Below are positions 36,887-44,988 of a DNA stretch of 64,000 nt, in pieces (position 1 is the stretch's first letter; every line of letters starts with the position of its first letter). A program made the translations under genes and the position numbers. The notes beneath the pieces were generated by a model. It searched no databases. It was not told the DNA's origin and saw nothing but the letters and a program-made list of their open reading frames with translations. Where the stretch lies: the NCBI GenBank assembly GCA_963807355.1, contig CAWEBX010000006.1, positions 62,001 to 126,000 on the forward strand. The letters run 5' to 3'. This stretch comes from Nitrobacter sp963807355. GTDB taxonomy: Bacteria > Pseudomonadota > Alphaproteobacteria > Rhizobiales > Xanthobacteraceae.

Positions 36887-37485
36887 TCAGCCATGCAGTT
36901 TCGTAGCCGTCTCGGCGATCATCCTGCCTTGATAGCGCGCGCCTGCGAGTTCGTTCGCGCTCGGCTGGCGGCTGCCATCGCCGTCGGCGATGGTGGTCGC
37001 GCCGTAGGGCGCGCCACCAGTAACCTCCTTGACGCCCATCTGGCCTGCGAAGCCGAATTGAGACCCACGATCGTCATGCCGAAGTGCAGAAGATTGGTGA
37101 TGATCGAGAACAGCGTGGTTTCCTGGCCGCCATGCTGGGTCGCGCTCGAAGAGAATGCGCCGCCGACCTTGCCGTGCAACGCGCCCTTGGCCCACAGGCC
37201 GCCAGCCTGATCGAGAAAGCTCGCCATTTGCGATGACATCCGTCCGAACCGCGTGCCGGTGCCGACGACAATCGCGTCATAATTGATGAGGTCATCGATC
37301 CTCGCCAGCGGCGCGGCCTGATCGAGCTTGAAATGTTTTGCCTTCGCAACGGCTTCGGGCACGAGTTCGGGCACCCGCTTGACATCGACGGTGGCTCCAG
37401 CCTCCCGGGCGCCGTCCGCGACGGCGTTTGCCATCGCCTCGATATGCCCATAGGCGGAATAGTAGAGAACGAGAACTTTTGCCAT
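36887..37485 (-). pseudogene. wrbA: NAD(P)H:quinone oxidoreductase WrbA, one frameshift near the C-terminal third
   Basis: A flavodoxin-fold WrbA of 199 residues is expected. The first frame gives the FMN-binding start (LVLYYSAYGHIEAMANAVA), GTGTRFGRMSSQMASFLDQ, and SSSATQHGGQETTLFSI, ending its family match at HFGMTIVGL. A one-base shift near 37064 opens the remainder: FGFAGQMGVKEVTGGAPYG, TTIADGDGSRQPSANEL and ARYQGRMIAETATKL, with the stop at 36887. Without correction, the last 65 residues, which help form the tetramer and FMN site, are replaced. WrbA reduces quinones by two electrons and limits oxidative stress. Confidence 0.88.
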
Positions 37486-37562
37486 TTCGGGTCTCCGCGT
37501 TTGAGGGAAGATGCGCGGCGATCAAGCCGTGCATCCGCGTTCGCTGCGTTGGGTGGACGGCT

Positions 37563-38261
37563 TCAAGCCGCGTCGACCAGCACCACCTCGGAATCCTCTA
37601 GCGCGGTGATGTTCACGGTCGCTTCGTCGCGAATGGCGGCGCCATCGCGGGTGTTGACGCGCACACCGTTGACGTCGACCGCGCCCACCGCGGGGACGAG
37701 ATACAGATTGCGTGTTCTGTCCGCAGGATAGCTTGTGCTCTCACCGGCCTTCAGCGTGGTGGCGAGCACGCGCGCATCGGCTCGGATCGGCAGCGCGTCG
37801 CTGTCGGCCTTAAATCCGCTAGCGAGCGTGACCAAGCTGCCTGAGCGATCGCCTTTCGGAAAAGGCTTTGCACCCCAGGCGGGCTCGCCGCCATCTTTCG
37901 TTGGCTCGATCCAGATCTGGAACAGTGTGGTTTTCACAGGCTCCAGATTGTATTCGGAGTGCCGCACGCCGGAACCCGCGCTCATCACCTGCACGTCGCC
38001 CGCTTCGGTGCGGCCCCGGTTGCCCATGCTGTCCTGATGGGTGATCGCACCTTCGCGAACGTAAGTGATGATCTCCATGTTGGCGTGGGGATGGGGCGGA
38101 AATCCGCTGTTCGGCTCGATCTCGTCGTCGTTCCATACGCGCAGGCTGCCGTGCCCCACGTTCTTGGGATCATAGTAGCTGGCGAACGAGAAGTGGTGCT
38201 TGGCCTTCAGCCAGCCGTGATCGGCGCCGCCGAGTTTGTTGAAGGGTCTGAGTTCGATCAT
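37563..38261 (-). CDS. Pirin family (YhaK-like) bicupin protein
   Basis: A 232-residue protein with two cupin domains. The pirin signature is present: FSFASYYDPKNVGHGSLRV, then FPPHPHANMEIITYVREGA and HQDSMGN, whose His and Glu residues bind one metal, and GSGVRHSEYN. The start ATG 38261 (MIELRPFNKLGG) has aaaggacagg upstream; a longer frame has no start signal. The second cupin (from about residue 130) lacks the metal ligands, as in YhaK. It is divergent from a LysR regulator, the usual arrangement for this family, which is thought to respond to redox or aromatic electrophiles. Confidence 0.9.
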   Translation of the reverse strand: MIELRPFNKLGGADHGWLKAKHHFSFASYYDPKNVGHGSLRVWNDDEIEPNSGFPPHPHANMEIITYVREGAITHQDSMGNRGRTEAGDVQVMSAGSGVRHSEYNLEPVKTTLFQIWIEPTKDGGEPAWGAKPFPKGDRSGSLVTLASGFKADSDALPIRADARVLATTLKAGESTSYPADRTRNLYLVPAVGAVDVNGVRVNTRDGAAIRDEATVNITALEDSEVVLVDAA

Positions 38262-38374
38262 GACCTGTCCTTTCCAATTATCCGTGTGACCATCGGGCCT
38301 TGCGGCTCCCATTGCCGCGCTGCCGACCGGCCTTGCTCGAGGATTGGAATATGCCTTCCGGATGAGTATAAAAT

Positions 38375-38400
38375 AGAAACTACTGAAACTCATTGTTTCT
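38375..38400. promoter_or_regulatory. Likely LysR-binding inverted repeat between pirin and lysR genes
   Basis: agaaac (38375-38380) and gtttct (38395-38400) form an inverted repeat with a 14-base spacer in an A/T-rich stretch, 31 bases before the LysR start and about 114 from the pirin start. Position and symmetry fit a LysR-type operator; the exact site is inferred. Confidence 0.5.
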
Positions 38401-38430
38401 AAAAATTACCATGGTGGGCAGGGCGGTGTG

Positions 38431-39366
38431 ATGGCGAGACTTCCGGATTTCGAGGCGCTGGCGATCTTCGCCAAGGTTGTCGAGCTGCGGTCCTTCGCTG
38501 GTGCGGCGGCCGATCTGGGCCTGTCGAAAGCGACGGTTTCCAAGGCCGTCAGTCGGCTTGAAGAGCGGCTCGGCGCCCGCCTTTTCAACAGGACATCGCG
38601 CCGTCTGGCGCTGACGGATGCCGGCAAGAATCTGTCGGAACGCGCCGCGCGGCTGCTCGCAGATGGTGAAGCGGCCGAGAGCGAGGCGCTGGCACGATCA
38701 ACAGTGCCGCGCGGTCTGGTGCGACTGGCGGTGCCCATGACGTTCGGCGTCAAAGTGATCGCACCGCTGCTGCCTGGCTTCCTTGAGATGTATCCCGAGG
38801 TTTCGGTGGATCTTCATTTCAGCGACGCGATGGTAGATCTGATCGGGGAGGGGTTCGACTTGGGCGTGCGGATTGCCAGCTTGCCCAATTCGTCACTGCT
38901 AGCGCGGCGGCTCTGTCCGATGCCACGTCATACCGTTGCGTCGCCGGCCTATCTCAAGGCGCACGGCAGGCCGACGCATCCGATGCATCTCGCTCAGCAT
39001 CGCTGCTTCGGCTACGCCTATCTGTCGACGCCCGGAATCTGGCGCTACGTCAATGCGCGCGGCGAAGAGGCAACCGTGCGGCCATCCGGTCAATTGCGCG
39101 TCAATAACGGCGAGGCGTTGCTGCCCGCAGTCATCGCCGAACTCGGAATCGCCGACCTGCCGGAATTCATCGTCGGCGATGCCATTGCCGCGAAGAAGGT
39201 CGAAGTCCTCCTGAAGGACTGGAAGCAGGTGGAGGGGGCGGTTCATCTGGTGATGCCGCCGGGCGGGCCGCGGCCGGCGCGCGTCGATGCGTTGATCGAT
39301 TATCTTGCCGATCAACTCGCCCGTCCAAAACGACGCAAGGGAAGTGCGTCTCGTCGCGCGACATAG
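38431..39366 (+). CDS. LysR-family transcriptional regulator
   Basis: A 311-residue regulator. The N-terminal winged helix-turn-helix is canonical (FEALAIFAKVVELRSFAGAA, LGLSKATVSKAVSRLEERLG, LFNRTSRRLALTDAG), and the C-terminal effector domain follows the LysR periplasmic-binding fold (LVRLAVPMTFGVKVIAP, FDLGVRIASLPNSSLLARRL, VNNGEALLPAVIAELGIADL). Start at ATG 38431, directly after an in-frame GTG. It is divergent from the pirin gene and most likely controls it in response to an unknown small molecule. It belongs to the CrgA/DsdC-like subgroup that often regulates neighbouring oxidoreductases. Confidence 0.92.
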   Translation: MARLPDFEALAIFAKVVELRSFAGAAADLGLSKATVSKAVSRLEERLGARLFNRTSRRLALTDAGKNLSERAARLLADGEAAESEALARSTVPRGLVRLAVPMTFGVKVIAPLLPGFLEMYPEVSVDLHFSDAMVDLIGEGFDLGVRIASLPNSSLLARRLCPMPRHTVASPAYLKAHGRPTHPMHLAQHRCFGYAYLSTPGIWRYVNARGEEATVRPSGQLRVNNGEALLPAVIAELGIADLPEFIVGDAIAAKKVEVLLKDWKQVEGAVHLVMPPGGPRPARVDALIDYLADQLARPKRRKGSASRRAT

Positions 39367-39508
39367 CGGAGAGTGCTGTGCAGCGACCGAGCGCAAGACG
39401 CATTCGACAAAGTCACGCTACCCCCATTTTATTGCCTGAAACGAACCTTTCTGTCGCCTCAAAGGTTTGAGGAGGTGTCGGCGTGTGAAGCATTGGACGA
39501 GGTGACAC

Positions 39509-39808
39509 ATGCTCAGGCACGGAGTTGTCCTGTTTTCCGGAATTCTGGCGGGCTGCATCGCGGCCGCCGCGCACGCGGAAGAATATCGCGGCACGTTCGC
39601 CCAAAGGATGGCCTGCACGCCGGACGTCTTCAGGTTATGCGGCAGCGAGATTCCCGACGTTGGCCGTATTGTCGCCTGCCTGCGGCAGAATCAATCTCAG
39701 CTCGCTGGGCCGTGCCGCGCGGTGTTCGAGTCCAATGCCGAGGCGACCGGCGATGATATCGCGGCAAGAGCAACTGGAGGTGTGGTGAAGGCAGGCAGTC
39801 ACCAATAG
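39509..39808 (+). CDS. Small secreted Cys-containing protein
   Basis: A 99-residue product with a signal peptide (LFSGILAGCIAAAAHA, cleaved before EEYRG) and a mature core RMACTPDVFRLCGSEIPDVG...IVACLRQNQSQLAGPCRAVF. The four cysteines have the spacing of the short Cys-rich repeats found in Rhizobiales periplasmic proteins (C-x8-C-x12-C-x11-C) and probably form two disulfides. A tail of about 20 residues follows. The start ATG is preceded by gaggtgac. The function is unknown; relatives are abundant in Bradyrhizobium-type genomes. Confidence 0.75.
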   Translation: MLRHGVVLFSGILAGCIAAAAHAEEYRGTFAQRMACTPDVFRLCGSEIPDVGRIVACLRQNQSQLAGPCRAVFESNAEATGDDIAARATGGVVKAGSHQ

Positions 39809-39848
39809 TCACTGGCCGTGCTGACAGACACCGACCATACGCGCCACT

Positions 39849-41063
39849 TCAGGCCACAGGAACGAAGGCCGGACGTTGACGACTGTTGCGTGCGAATTTC
39901 CGGGTGGTCATCGGCTTGCCGAACAGAAAACCCTGGATGAAATCGACGCCGATGCCGTGCATCGCCAGGAAATCGTCGCGGGTCTCGACGCCCTCAGCCA
40001 CCGTCTTGACGCCATGGCTCTTGGCCAGATCGACGATCTGGCGGCAGACAGAACGCTTGAGCCGCGCGGAAGAGCTGCCGTCCACGAATTTGCGATCGAG
40101 TTTGATCTCAGCGAATGGAAATTCGTTCAGCGCGGCCAGTGCCGGCCATTCCGTGCCAACATCATCGATCGACAGGCCAATGTTGTGAAACCGCAGCCGA
40201 TGCGCAGCCTCTACCGCTAGCGGTAAATTCTGCACGACTTCGCTGCCATCAACCTCCACGGTCAGGCCGTCGAAGGCCGGATGATTCGGGAACTGCATGC
40301 GCAGGACTTCGACGGCATTGGCGTCCGTGAAGAAGGCAAGGGGCAGGTTGATGGAGATATGGATGCTCCCCGACTTGGCGACGAGATAGCGCCAGTCCTG
40401 GAAAACCCGGCCAATGACGAAGTCGGACAGCGCGCGGAAGTGTGGATCATCCGCATCGGGAATGAAATGGCTTGGCGGCACGATCCCCCAGTTCGGGTGG
40501 CGCATCCGGATCAGTGCTTCAGCGCCGCCCAGCGAAAGGCTTCGCGCGTTGATCTTGGGTTGATACCAGAGTTCGAGCCAGCCGGCGCCGAGCGCCTCGG
40601 CCACATCGACCGGTGGCGATGGGGGTTCGGCCGGCACCAGGGCGGCGACCCGTGCGTGCAGGTCCCTGTCGCTGAAAGGCGTCGGCAGGACCGGCAGCAG
40701 GTCGAGCGCCAAATTTTTTCCGAGCTCGCAGGCTGCCTTGACGGCAGGCGCATCCGGCCGGCCGATCAGCAGCACACTTGCGGCGCAGGCTCGCACCGCG
40801 AGCAGGTTCAAGATGTCCGAAACCGCCAGGCCGTTCATCGAGAAGCTGATGACAATGGCGTCGGGGAAATCGGAACGCAACGAAGTATCGAGGTCGTCCA
40901 GCGTTGCGCAGGCATGCGGAATGAAACCCTGTTCTTCGAGGGCTTCGCTGAGCAGGGATCGTACGTGATGCTTGCTTTCGACAATGCAGGCGCGGGGTTT
41001 CATCCTTCGCTTGCCGAAAGGCGTTTCCGCGATTTGGTTGTCCTGCTTGGCTGTGTCGGTCAT
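39849..41063 (-). CDS. Response-regulator-like / EAL-domain protein, both domains degenerate
   Basis: A 404-residue protein. Residues 22-145 resemble a receiver domain (CIVESKHHVRSLLSEALEEQGF) but the phosphorylation Asp is replaced (AIVISFSMNG). Residues 150-395 are an EAL-type cyclic-di-GMP phosphodiesterase fold: AEALIRMRHPNWG (EAL at 182-184), SINLPLAFF, LSIDDVGTEW, EIKLDRKFV and TVAEGVET. The usual metal-binding 'ITE' Glu is not evident (TVEVDGSE), so it probably binds rather than degrades c-di-GMP (inference). The start is taken at ATG 41063 (MTDTAKQ); the frame is open to 41114. It is transcribed alone. Confidence 0.88.
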   Translation of the reverse strand: MTDTAKQDNQIAETPFGKRRMKPRACIVESKHHVRSLLSEALEEQGFIPHACATLDDLDTSLRSDFPDAIVISFSMNGLAVSDILNLLAVRACAASVLLIGRPDAPAVKAACELGKNLALDLLPVLPTPFSDRDLHARVAALVPAEPPSPPVDVAEALGAGWLELWYQPKINARSLSLGGAEALIRMRHPNWGIVPPSHFIPDADDPHFRALSDFVIGRVFQDWRYLVAKSGSIHISINLPLAFFTDANAVEVLRMQFPNHPAFDGLTVEVDGSEVVQNLPLAVEAAHRLRFHNIGLSIDDVGTEWPALAALNEFPFAEIKLDRKFVDGSSSARLKRSVCRQIVDLAKSHGVKTVAEGVETRDDFLAMHGIGVDFIQGFLFGKPMTTRKFARNSRQRPAFVPVA

Positions 41064-41224
41064 ATTTGAGCCCCCTCGCTGGCGGCCAAAGTGAGACTTT
41101 GTGTATGGCCGCACGAGGGATCGTTCCGGCTATGCACCGGAGAATGTCCGCGCATCGTTAACCTTGATAAAGCAATTCAAGATTGAATCGACGGGAACCT
41201 GCTGCCGCGAAGGTGTCGGTGGAC

Positions 41225-41530
41225 TTAAGTCATGTTTCGCAGGAAGGTTGCCACCGCGATCGCCAATGCGGCGATTGCCACCACGGCGAAAATCAGTTGC
41301 CAAAGGCGCTGCCGCCTCGTTTTGTCCCGGTCGTGGAATGCCAGCCAGTCCCGGACAAATTCCGGCGGGATATCGTATACGACCGCCTGCCTCCTGCTTC
41401 GATGTATTTCATGATCGGCGAACATGGTCCTGACCGTGGACACTCCCAGCCGCTCCAGTTCGCAATGCCACTGCCAAGCGCGCTCGCCGTTAGTCCATCT
41501 GTTTTCAAAGGGAAGTCGGTGCGATTTCAT
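41225..41530 (-). CDS. Small C-terminally membrane-anchored protein
   Basis: A 101-residue product with a firm start: ATG 41530 preceded by ggaggtccgtt. The body is polar (RLPFENRWTNGERAWQWHCELERLG, VRTMFADHEIHRSRRQAVVY, IPPEFVRDWLAFHD) and ends with a basic stretch and a single membrane helix (LWQLIFAVVAIAALAIAVATF), that is, a tail-anchored topology with the body in the cytoplasm. No family is recognised. It sits between the EAL-type gene and rpmJ and is transcribed alone. Confidence 0.7.
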   Translation of the reverse strand: MKSHRLPFENRWTNGERAWQWHCELERLGVSTVRTMFADHEIHRSRRQAVVYDIPPEFVRDWLAFHDRDKTRRQRLWQLIFAVVAIAALAIAVATFLRNMT

Positions 41531-41883
41531 AACGGACCTCCAAACATGTGTCCGTCGCCGTCTGGCTCTCGCGATGTTCCTTGTCTTCGATACGAGCCAT
41601 CGGCGCGCGCTTGAAGATGTTACTGCCGAGAAAGTTCTCCGTCCAATCTGGTTTTGCGGCTGCTTGGCTGCCCCGTCTCGCACACGCCGAGCTTGCCCTT
41701 GTTGGGGGCCTGACATGAAAATTAGGATCAGGACGCTGGAAATTCAAATGCAGGTGGTTGTTTGGATTGACAGTCCCCGGCACGATGGCCTAGAACCGCG
41801 CGTCCCGAGCGGTTTGTCCGCGAGCCTTGCGTTTGCTGTTTTCGGCCTTCGTACACGGACTTTGAAAGATCAGGAACGTTTCC

Positions 41884-42009
41884 ATGAAGGTCCGTAATTC
41901 ATTGAAATCCCTACGCTCTCGTCATCGCGACAACCGTCTGGTTCGTCGCAAGGGCAGGGTTTATGTGATCAACAAGACACAACGGCGTTTCAAGGCTCGT
42001 CAGGGTTGA
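41884..42009 (+). CDS. rpmJ: 50S ribosomal protein L36 (zinc-free type)
   Basis: A 41-residue protein, MKVRNSLKSLRSRHRDN..., ending RRFKARQG. It is the Cys-free form of L36, without the zinc ribbon, as is usual in Alphaproteobacteria; it helps assemble the large subunit near the peptidyl transferase region. An RBS-like gaacgtt is weak, but the protein match is unmistakable. The hairpin at 42068 follows. It stands alone, not in a ribosomal operon, as expected for this paralogue. Confidence 0.93.
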   Translation: MKVRNSLKSLRSRHRDNRLVRRKGRVYVINKTQRRFKARQG

Positions 42010-42067
42010 TTCACACACATCCCGTTACGGCACGTCGTCCGTAAATCGTTATCACAGCTCGTTGATG

Positions 42068-42088
42068 CCCCGGCTTTGCCGGGGTTTA
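42068..42088 (+). terminator. Intrinsic terminator of rpmJ
   Basis: A perfect 7-base stem (ccccggc / gccgggg) with a three-base loop, followed by ttta and A/T-rich sequence, 59 bases after the rpmJ stop. Confidence 0.7.
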
Positions 42089-42260
42089 TTGTGTCTATAG
42101 CGTCCTACGTTGAGGAAAACATCTCGATTGTCCTCACGCCTGGCTTGATCGCGAAGAAGGTCGAGCCCTTCAGCATGACGCCGGAGTGGGATCGATCCGT
42201 GGATCGGAGAACCGCTGTAGTGTAGGCTCGACAAGCTCGCGCGATTTCCGGAGCTTGTGA

Positions 42261-42929
42261 ATGCAACAGAGAATCTCCGCGATCGGTTGTGTCCTAACGA
42301 TGCTTGCCCTCGCTGGGGCTCTGGTGCCGGCCGTCGCGTCCGCTCAAGCCCCACCGCGCAGCTCTCCGCAGGCCACGCCGCCTGAGGCCACTCGGCCAAG
42401 CGATCTGTCGCGGCCGCCATCGAGGCTGCCGAAAAGCCCGAAAGAAACGGCTCGCGGACTCGATTTCCTGCTGGGAGCTCTCAAGGCCGCGCCGGACAAG
42501 GAGAGCGCCAGACATGTGGAAGCCCAAATCCTGGCGCTGTGGAGTCAGTCTTCAAGCGACACGACGCTGCTTTTGATGCAACGCGTGAAAACGGCGACGG
42601 ACGCCAAACAACTCGACGTCGCGCTCAAGCTGCTCGACGCGGTTCTGAAGCTGCATCCCGAGTATATTGAGGGATGGAGCCGGCGTGCGACCCTGCACTA
42701 CATGCGCAACGACTATCAGCGTGCGCTTGAGGATATCGAGCAGGTACTGAGCCGCGAGCCGCGCCACTTCGGAGCGCTTGCAGGTCTCGGCGTGGTCATG
42801 CAAGAGCTCGGTGATGACAAGCGTGCGCTTGACGCCTTCCGCAAGGCGATCGCGATCAATCCCTATCTCGAGAGAGTGCAGGAACTGGTCAAGAGCCTGA
42901 CTGAAAAGGTCGAAGGGCGCGATATCTGA
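42261..42929 (+). CDS. Periplasmic TPR-repeat protein
   Basis: A 222-residue product with a signal peptide (SAIGCVLTMLALAGALVPAVASAQ), a Pro-rich linker, then three to four TPR motifs (VALKLLDAVLKLHPEYIEGWSRRATLHYM, RNDYQRALEDIEQVLSREP, ALAGLGVVMQELGDDKRALDAF). TPR arrays mediate protein-protein contacts, so it probably helps assemble or stabilise an envelope complex (inference). The start ATG follows gtgaatg with a weak site. It is a conserved type in Bradyrhizobium-like genomes and is monocistronic here. Confidence 0.85.
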   Translation: MQQRISAIGCVLTMLALAGALVPAVASAQAPPRSSPQATPPEATRPSDLSRPPSRLPKSPKETARGLDFLLGALKAAPDKESARHVEAQILALWSQSSSDTTLLLMQRVKTATDAKQLDVALKLLDAVLKLHPEYIEGWSRRATLHYMRNDYQRALEDIEQVLSREPRHFGALAGLGVVMQELGDDKRALDAFRKAIAINPYLERVQELVKSLTEKVEGRDI

Positions 42930-43055
42930 TCGCCGGGGGGCGGAAACCCAGGGCGTTTCGCTACGCTCCAGCGCTGGATTTAAACCAAGATCGTCATTGA
43001 CGATCGCCCGATCGACTAACAGTGCAAGTATGAAGGGTGGCGGTGAGGAAGGCCA

Positions 43056-43217
43056 CTAATGCAGCGTATTGCCTTCGCGGACTGCCGCATAAAGCCGTTG
43101 CAGTTCATCCTCAAGTTTCTCGTTAATCATCAGGAGCGCCATCAGCGCGCCGCGCATGTCGCCGTCGCATGACGCCACGATCTCATCTATAACGGCTTCG
43201 CCTGCCTCAAAACTCAT
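43056..43217 (-). CDS. Small helical protein of unknown function
   Basis: A 53-residue product (MSFEAGEAVIDEIVASCDGDMRG...) with ggagtgg upstream of the chosen ATG 43217. It is predicted to be almost fully helical, with a hydrophobic middle (ALMALLMINEKLEDELQRLY). Very similar small proteins occur in Rhizobiales genomes, but no function is known. It is transcribed alone. Confidence 0.65.
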   Translation of the reverse strand: MSFEAGEAVIDEIVASCDGDMRGALMALLMINEKLEDELQRLYAAVREGNTLH

Positions 43218-43456
43218 CTGATTCCACTCCGGTTGAAGTCGCCCCACTTTCCACCAAGAACGTGAATAATTTCTGCAGGCCGATTCGCGTTCCTGTGGAT
43301 TATGAGGATAAGGGACGAGGTCGAGGTAAGCCGTTTCAATCCTGGCCGATCACGCCAGAATACAAAATTCGGGCATGGGCCCTAAAATTGCAACCGTAGA
43401 TACTCTACGCGACACTCCTGCAAGTCCGGAGGTCGACAGCTTACCGCGCCCGCGCC

Positions 43457-43726
43457 TCACAGCATTCCAAGCGCGTGCATATAGGTTTCCAGGATCGTTT
43501 CCTGCTCCTGACGCTCGTTGGCGTCTTGCTTGCGCATCCTCACGATCGTTCGCAACGCCTTGACGTCATATCCGTTGCCCTTGGCCTCGGCGTAGACGTC
43601 GCGAATGTCGTCGGAAAGGGTCTTTTTTTCTTCCTCCAGCCGCTCGATGCGCTCGATGATGGCCCTGAGCTGGTCCTTCGCGAATCTGGTCGCGGGTTCT
43701 TCGGTGGCGGCGACAGCGATGGCCAT
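43457..43726 (-). CDS. GapR family DNA-binding protein (DUF2312)
   Basis: An 89-residue product of the DUF2312/GapR family, ending in the family's usual helical core: TRFAKDQLRAIIERIERLEEEKKT, SDDIRDVYAEAKGNGYDVKAL, RTIVRMRKQDANERQEQE. GapR binds A/T-rich overtwisted DNA and supports replication and transcription in Caulobacter. The N-terminal ~14 residues vary. The start is at ATG 43726. Genomes of this group usually carry at least one copy. Confidence 0.9.
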   Translation of the reverse strand: MAIAVAATEEPATRFAKDQLRAIIERIERLEEEKKTLSDDIRDVYAEAKGNGYDVKALRTIVRMRKQDANERQEQETILETYMHALGML

Positions 43727-43918
43727 CCTGTTACTCCTGATATGAACGATGACTGCTATGAAAGATGACTGCTATGAAAGATGACGTTGGGACTGTGAGC
43801 TCGGATACGCCGGCCGCCTGTCACATTTGAATGAAACTCGACACTCCCGAGCGGCGTGCTCGGCGTCAAGGCGACATCTCGCTCATCCACAGCGACCCAC
43901 AGGCCGCTCGCCAACGAA

Positions 43919-44221
43919 TCAGTGACTGCCCGGGTTCTTCTTCATCGCTGCGAGTTGCTCCGGCGTTGCCTCGCCCTGATGTTTTGCCTTCCAGGTCTCG
44001 TAGGGCATGCCGTACACCGCCTCACGGCTTTCGTCCTTGGTCATGACAGCGCCATTTGCGTCAGCGGCGTCCTTGAGCCAGTTTGACAGGCAGTTACGGC
44101 AGAAACCAGCCAGATTCATCAATTCGATATTCTGAACGTCACTACGGGACTGTAGATGCTTGACCAGCCGACGGAATACCGCAGCTTCCAGTTCGGTTCT
44201 CGTTCTGTCATCAATGGTCAT
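43919..44221 (-). CDS. DUF1244 family protein
   Basis: A 100-residue product matching DUF1244, with FRRLVKHLQSRSDVQNIELMN, LAGFCRNCLSNWLKDAA and the CxxC-like FCRNC motif, then YGMPYETWKAKHQGEATPEQ. The family is confined to Proteobacteria and of unknown function. The start ATG 44221 (MTIDDRTRTELEAAV) is clear. It sits next to DUF1036-pyk, a neighbourhood common in Rhizobiales. Confidence 0.9.
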   Translation of the reverse strand: MTIDDRTRTELEAAVFRRLVKHLQSRSDVQNIELMNLAGFCRNCLSNWLKDAADANGAVMTKDESREAVYGMPYETWKAKHQGEATPEQLAAMKKNPGSH

Positions 44222-44505
44222 GCACTGATCTCGCCATAGCCTGTCTGAGTTGAATTGGAGCGTGTCACGGATTTTACCATATCGCGGCGCAAATAAGAGT
44301 TCATAGGCCGGAAAATGAGCACCTTGACGTGAAAAGCCAGCTCAAACCGTTGACAGGCGCAGCAGGTCACGCGAAATCACGGCGAAACGATTTGCCCGGC
44401 TAATGACCATATCAGACGACCCCCTCTTTCCCACGTTCTCGCGGCGCGCGAGTATCGCGGGCTTCTTTACCTGCCCTCGGCATCCTCGTCGTCTGTCTGT
44501 GGTCG

Positions 44506-44988
44506 GTGCCCGCAGCTGCAGACTTCCGGCTCTGCAATAATACCTCCAGCCGCGTCGGCATCGCCCTTGGCTACAAGGACGCGGATGGCTGGACCACCGA
44601 GGGCTGGTGGAATGTTTCATCGCATGCCTGCGAGACGCTGCTGCGAGGCACGCTCATCGCACGTTATTATTATATTTATGCTCTAGATTACGACCACGGC
44701 GGCGAATGGTCGGGACAGGCTTTCATGTGCTCGCGCGATAAAGAATTCACAATCAAAGGCACCGACAATTGTCTCGCCAGAGGCTTCGACCGCACCGGCT
44801 TCTTCGAGATAGATACCGGAGACCAGCGCGCGTGGACCGTACAACTGACGGAGTCCGGCGAGCATGGGCCACAGCGCGTGCCTGGGTTGCCACAAGGTGA
44901 AATGCCGGGCGCGCCCGATTCCACGGGCGGAACGTCTCCGGGCGCGTCTGGACTGACGCCAGGCGCGTTGCCCGGACGCAAGCCATGA
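44506..44988 (+). CDS. DUF1036 family secreted protein (probable N-terminal frameshift)
   Basis: A 160-residue protein with the DUF1036 core: FRLCNNTSSRVGIALGYKD, GWTTEGWWNVSSHACETLL, YYYIYALDYD and FTIKGTDNC, followed by a Pro/Gly-rich tail. The GTG at 44506 gives a protein without a signal peptide. Upstream in the same frame LPALGILVVCLWSVPAAA can be read, and an ATG at 44403 (MTISDDPLFPTFSRRASIAG) is in another frame. Removing one T near 44465 would join them into a full signal peptide, so the original start is probably 44403. Its stop overlaps the pyk start by four bases (ATGA), so the two are translationally coupled. Function unknown; the protein is probably periplasmic. Confidence 0.8.
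   Translation: MPAAADFRLCNNTSSRVGIALGYKDADGWTTEGWWNVSSHACETLLRGTLIARYYYIYALDYDHGGEWSGQAFMCSRDKEFTIKGTDNCLARGFDRTGFFEIDTGDQRAWTVQLTESGEHGPQRVPGLPQGEMPGAPDSTGGTSPGASGLTPGALPGRKP

Noticed and set aside
40281..41069. Plus-strand open frame opposite the EAL-type gene
   Set aside because: No start signal; composition typical of an antisense frame.
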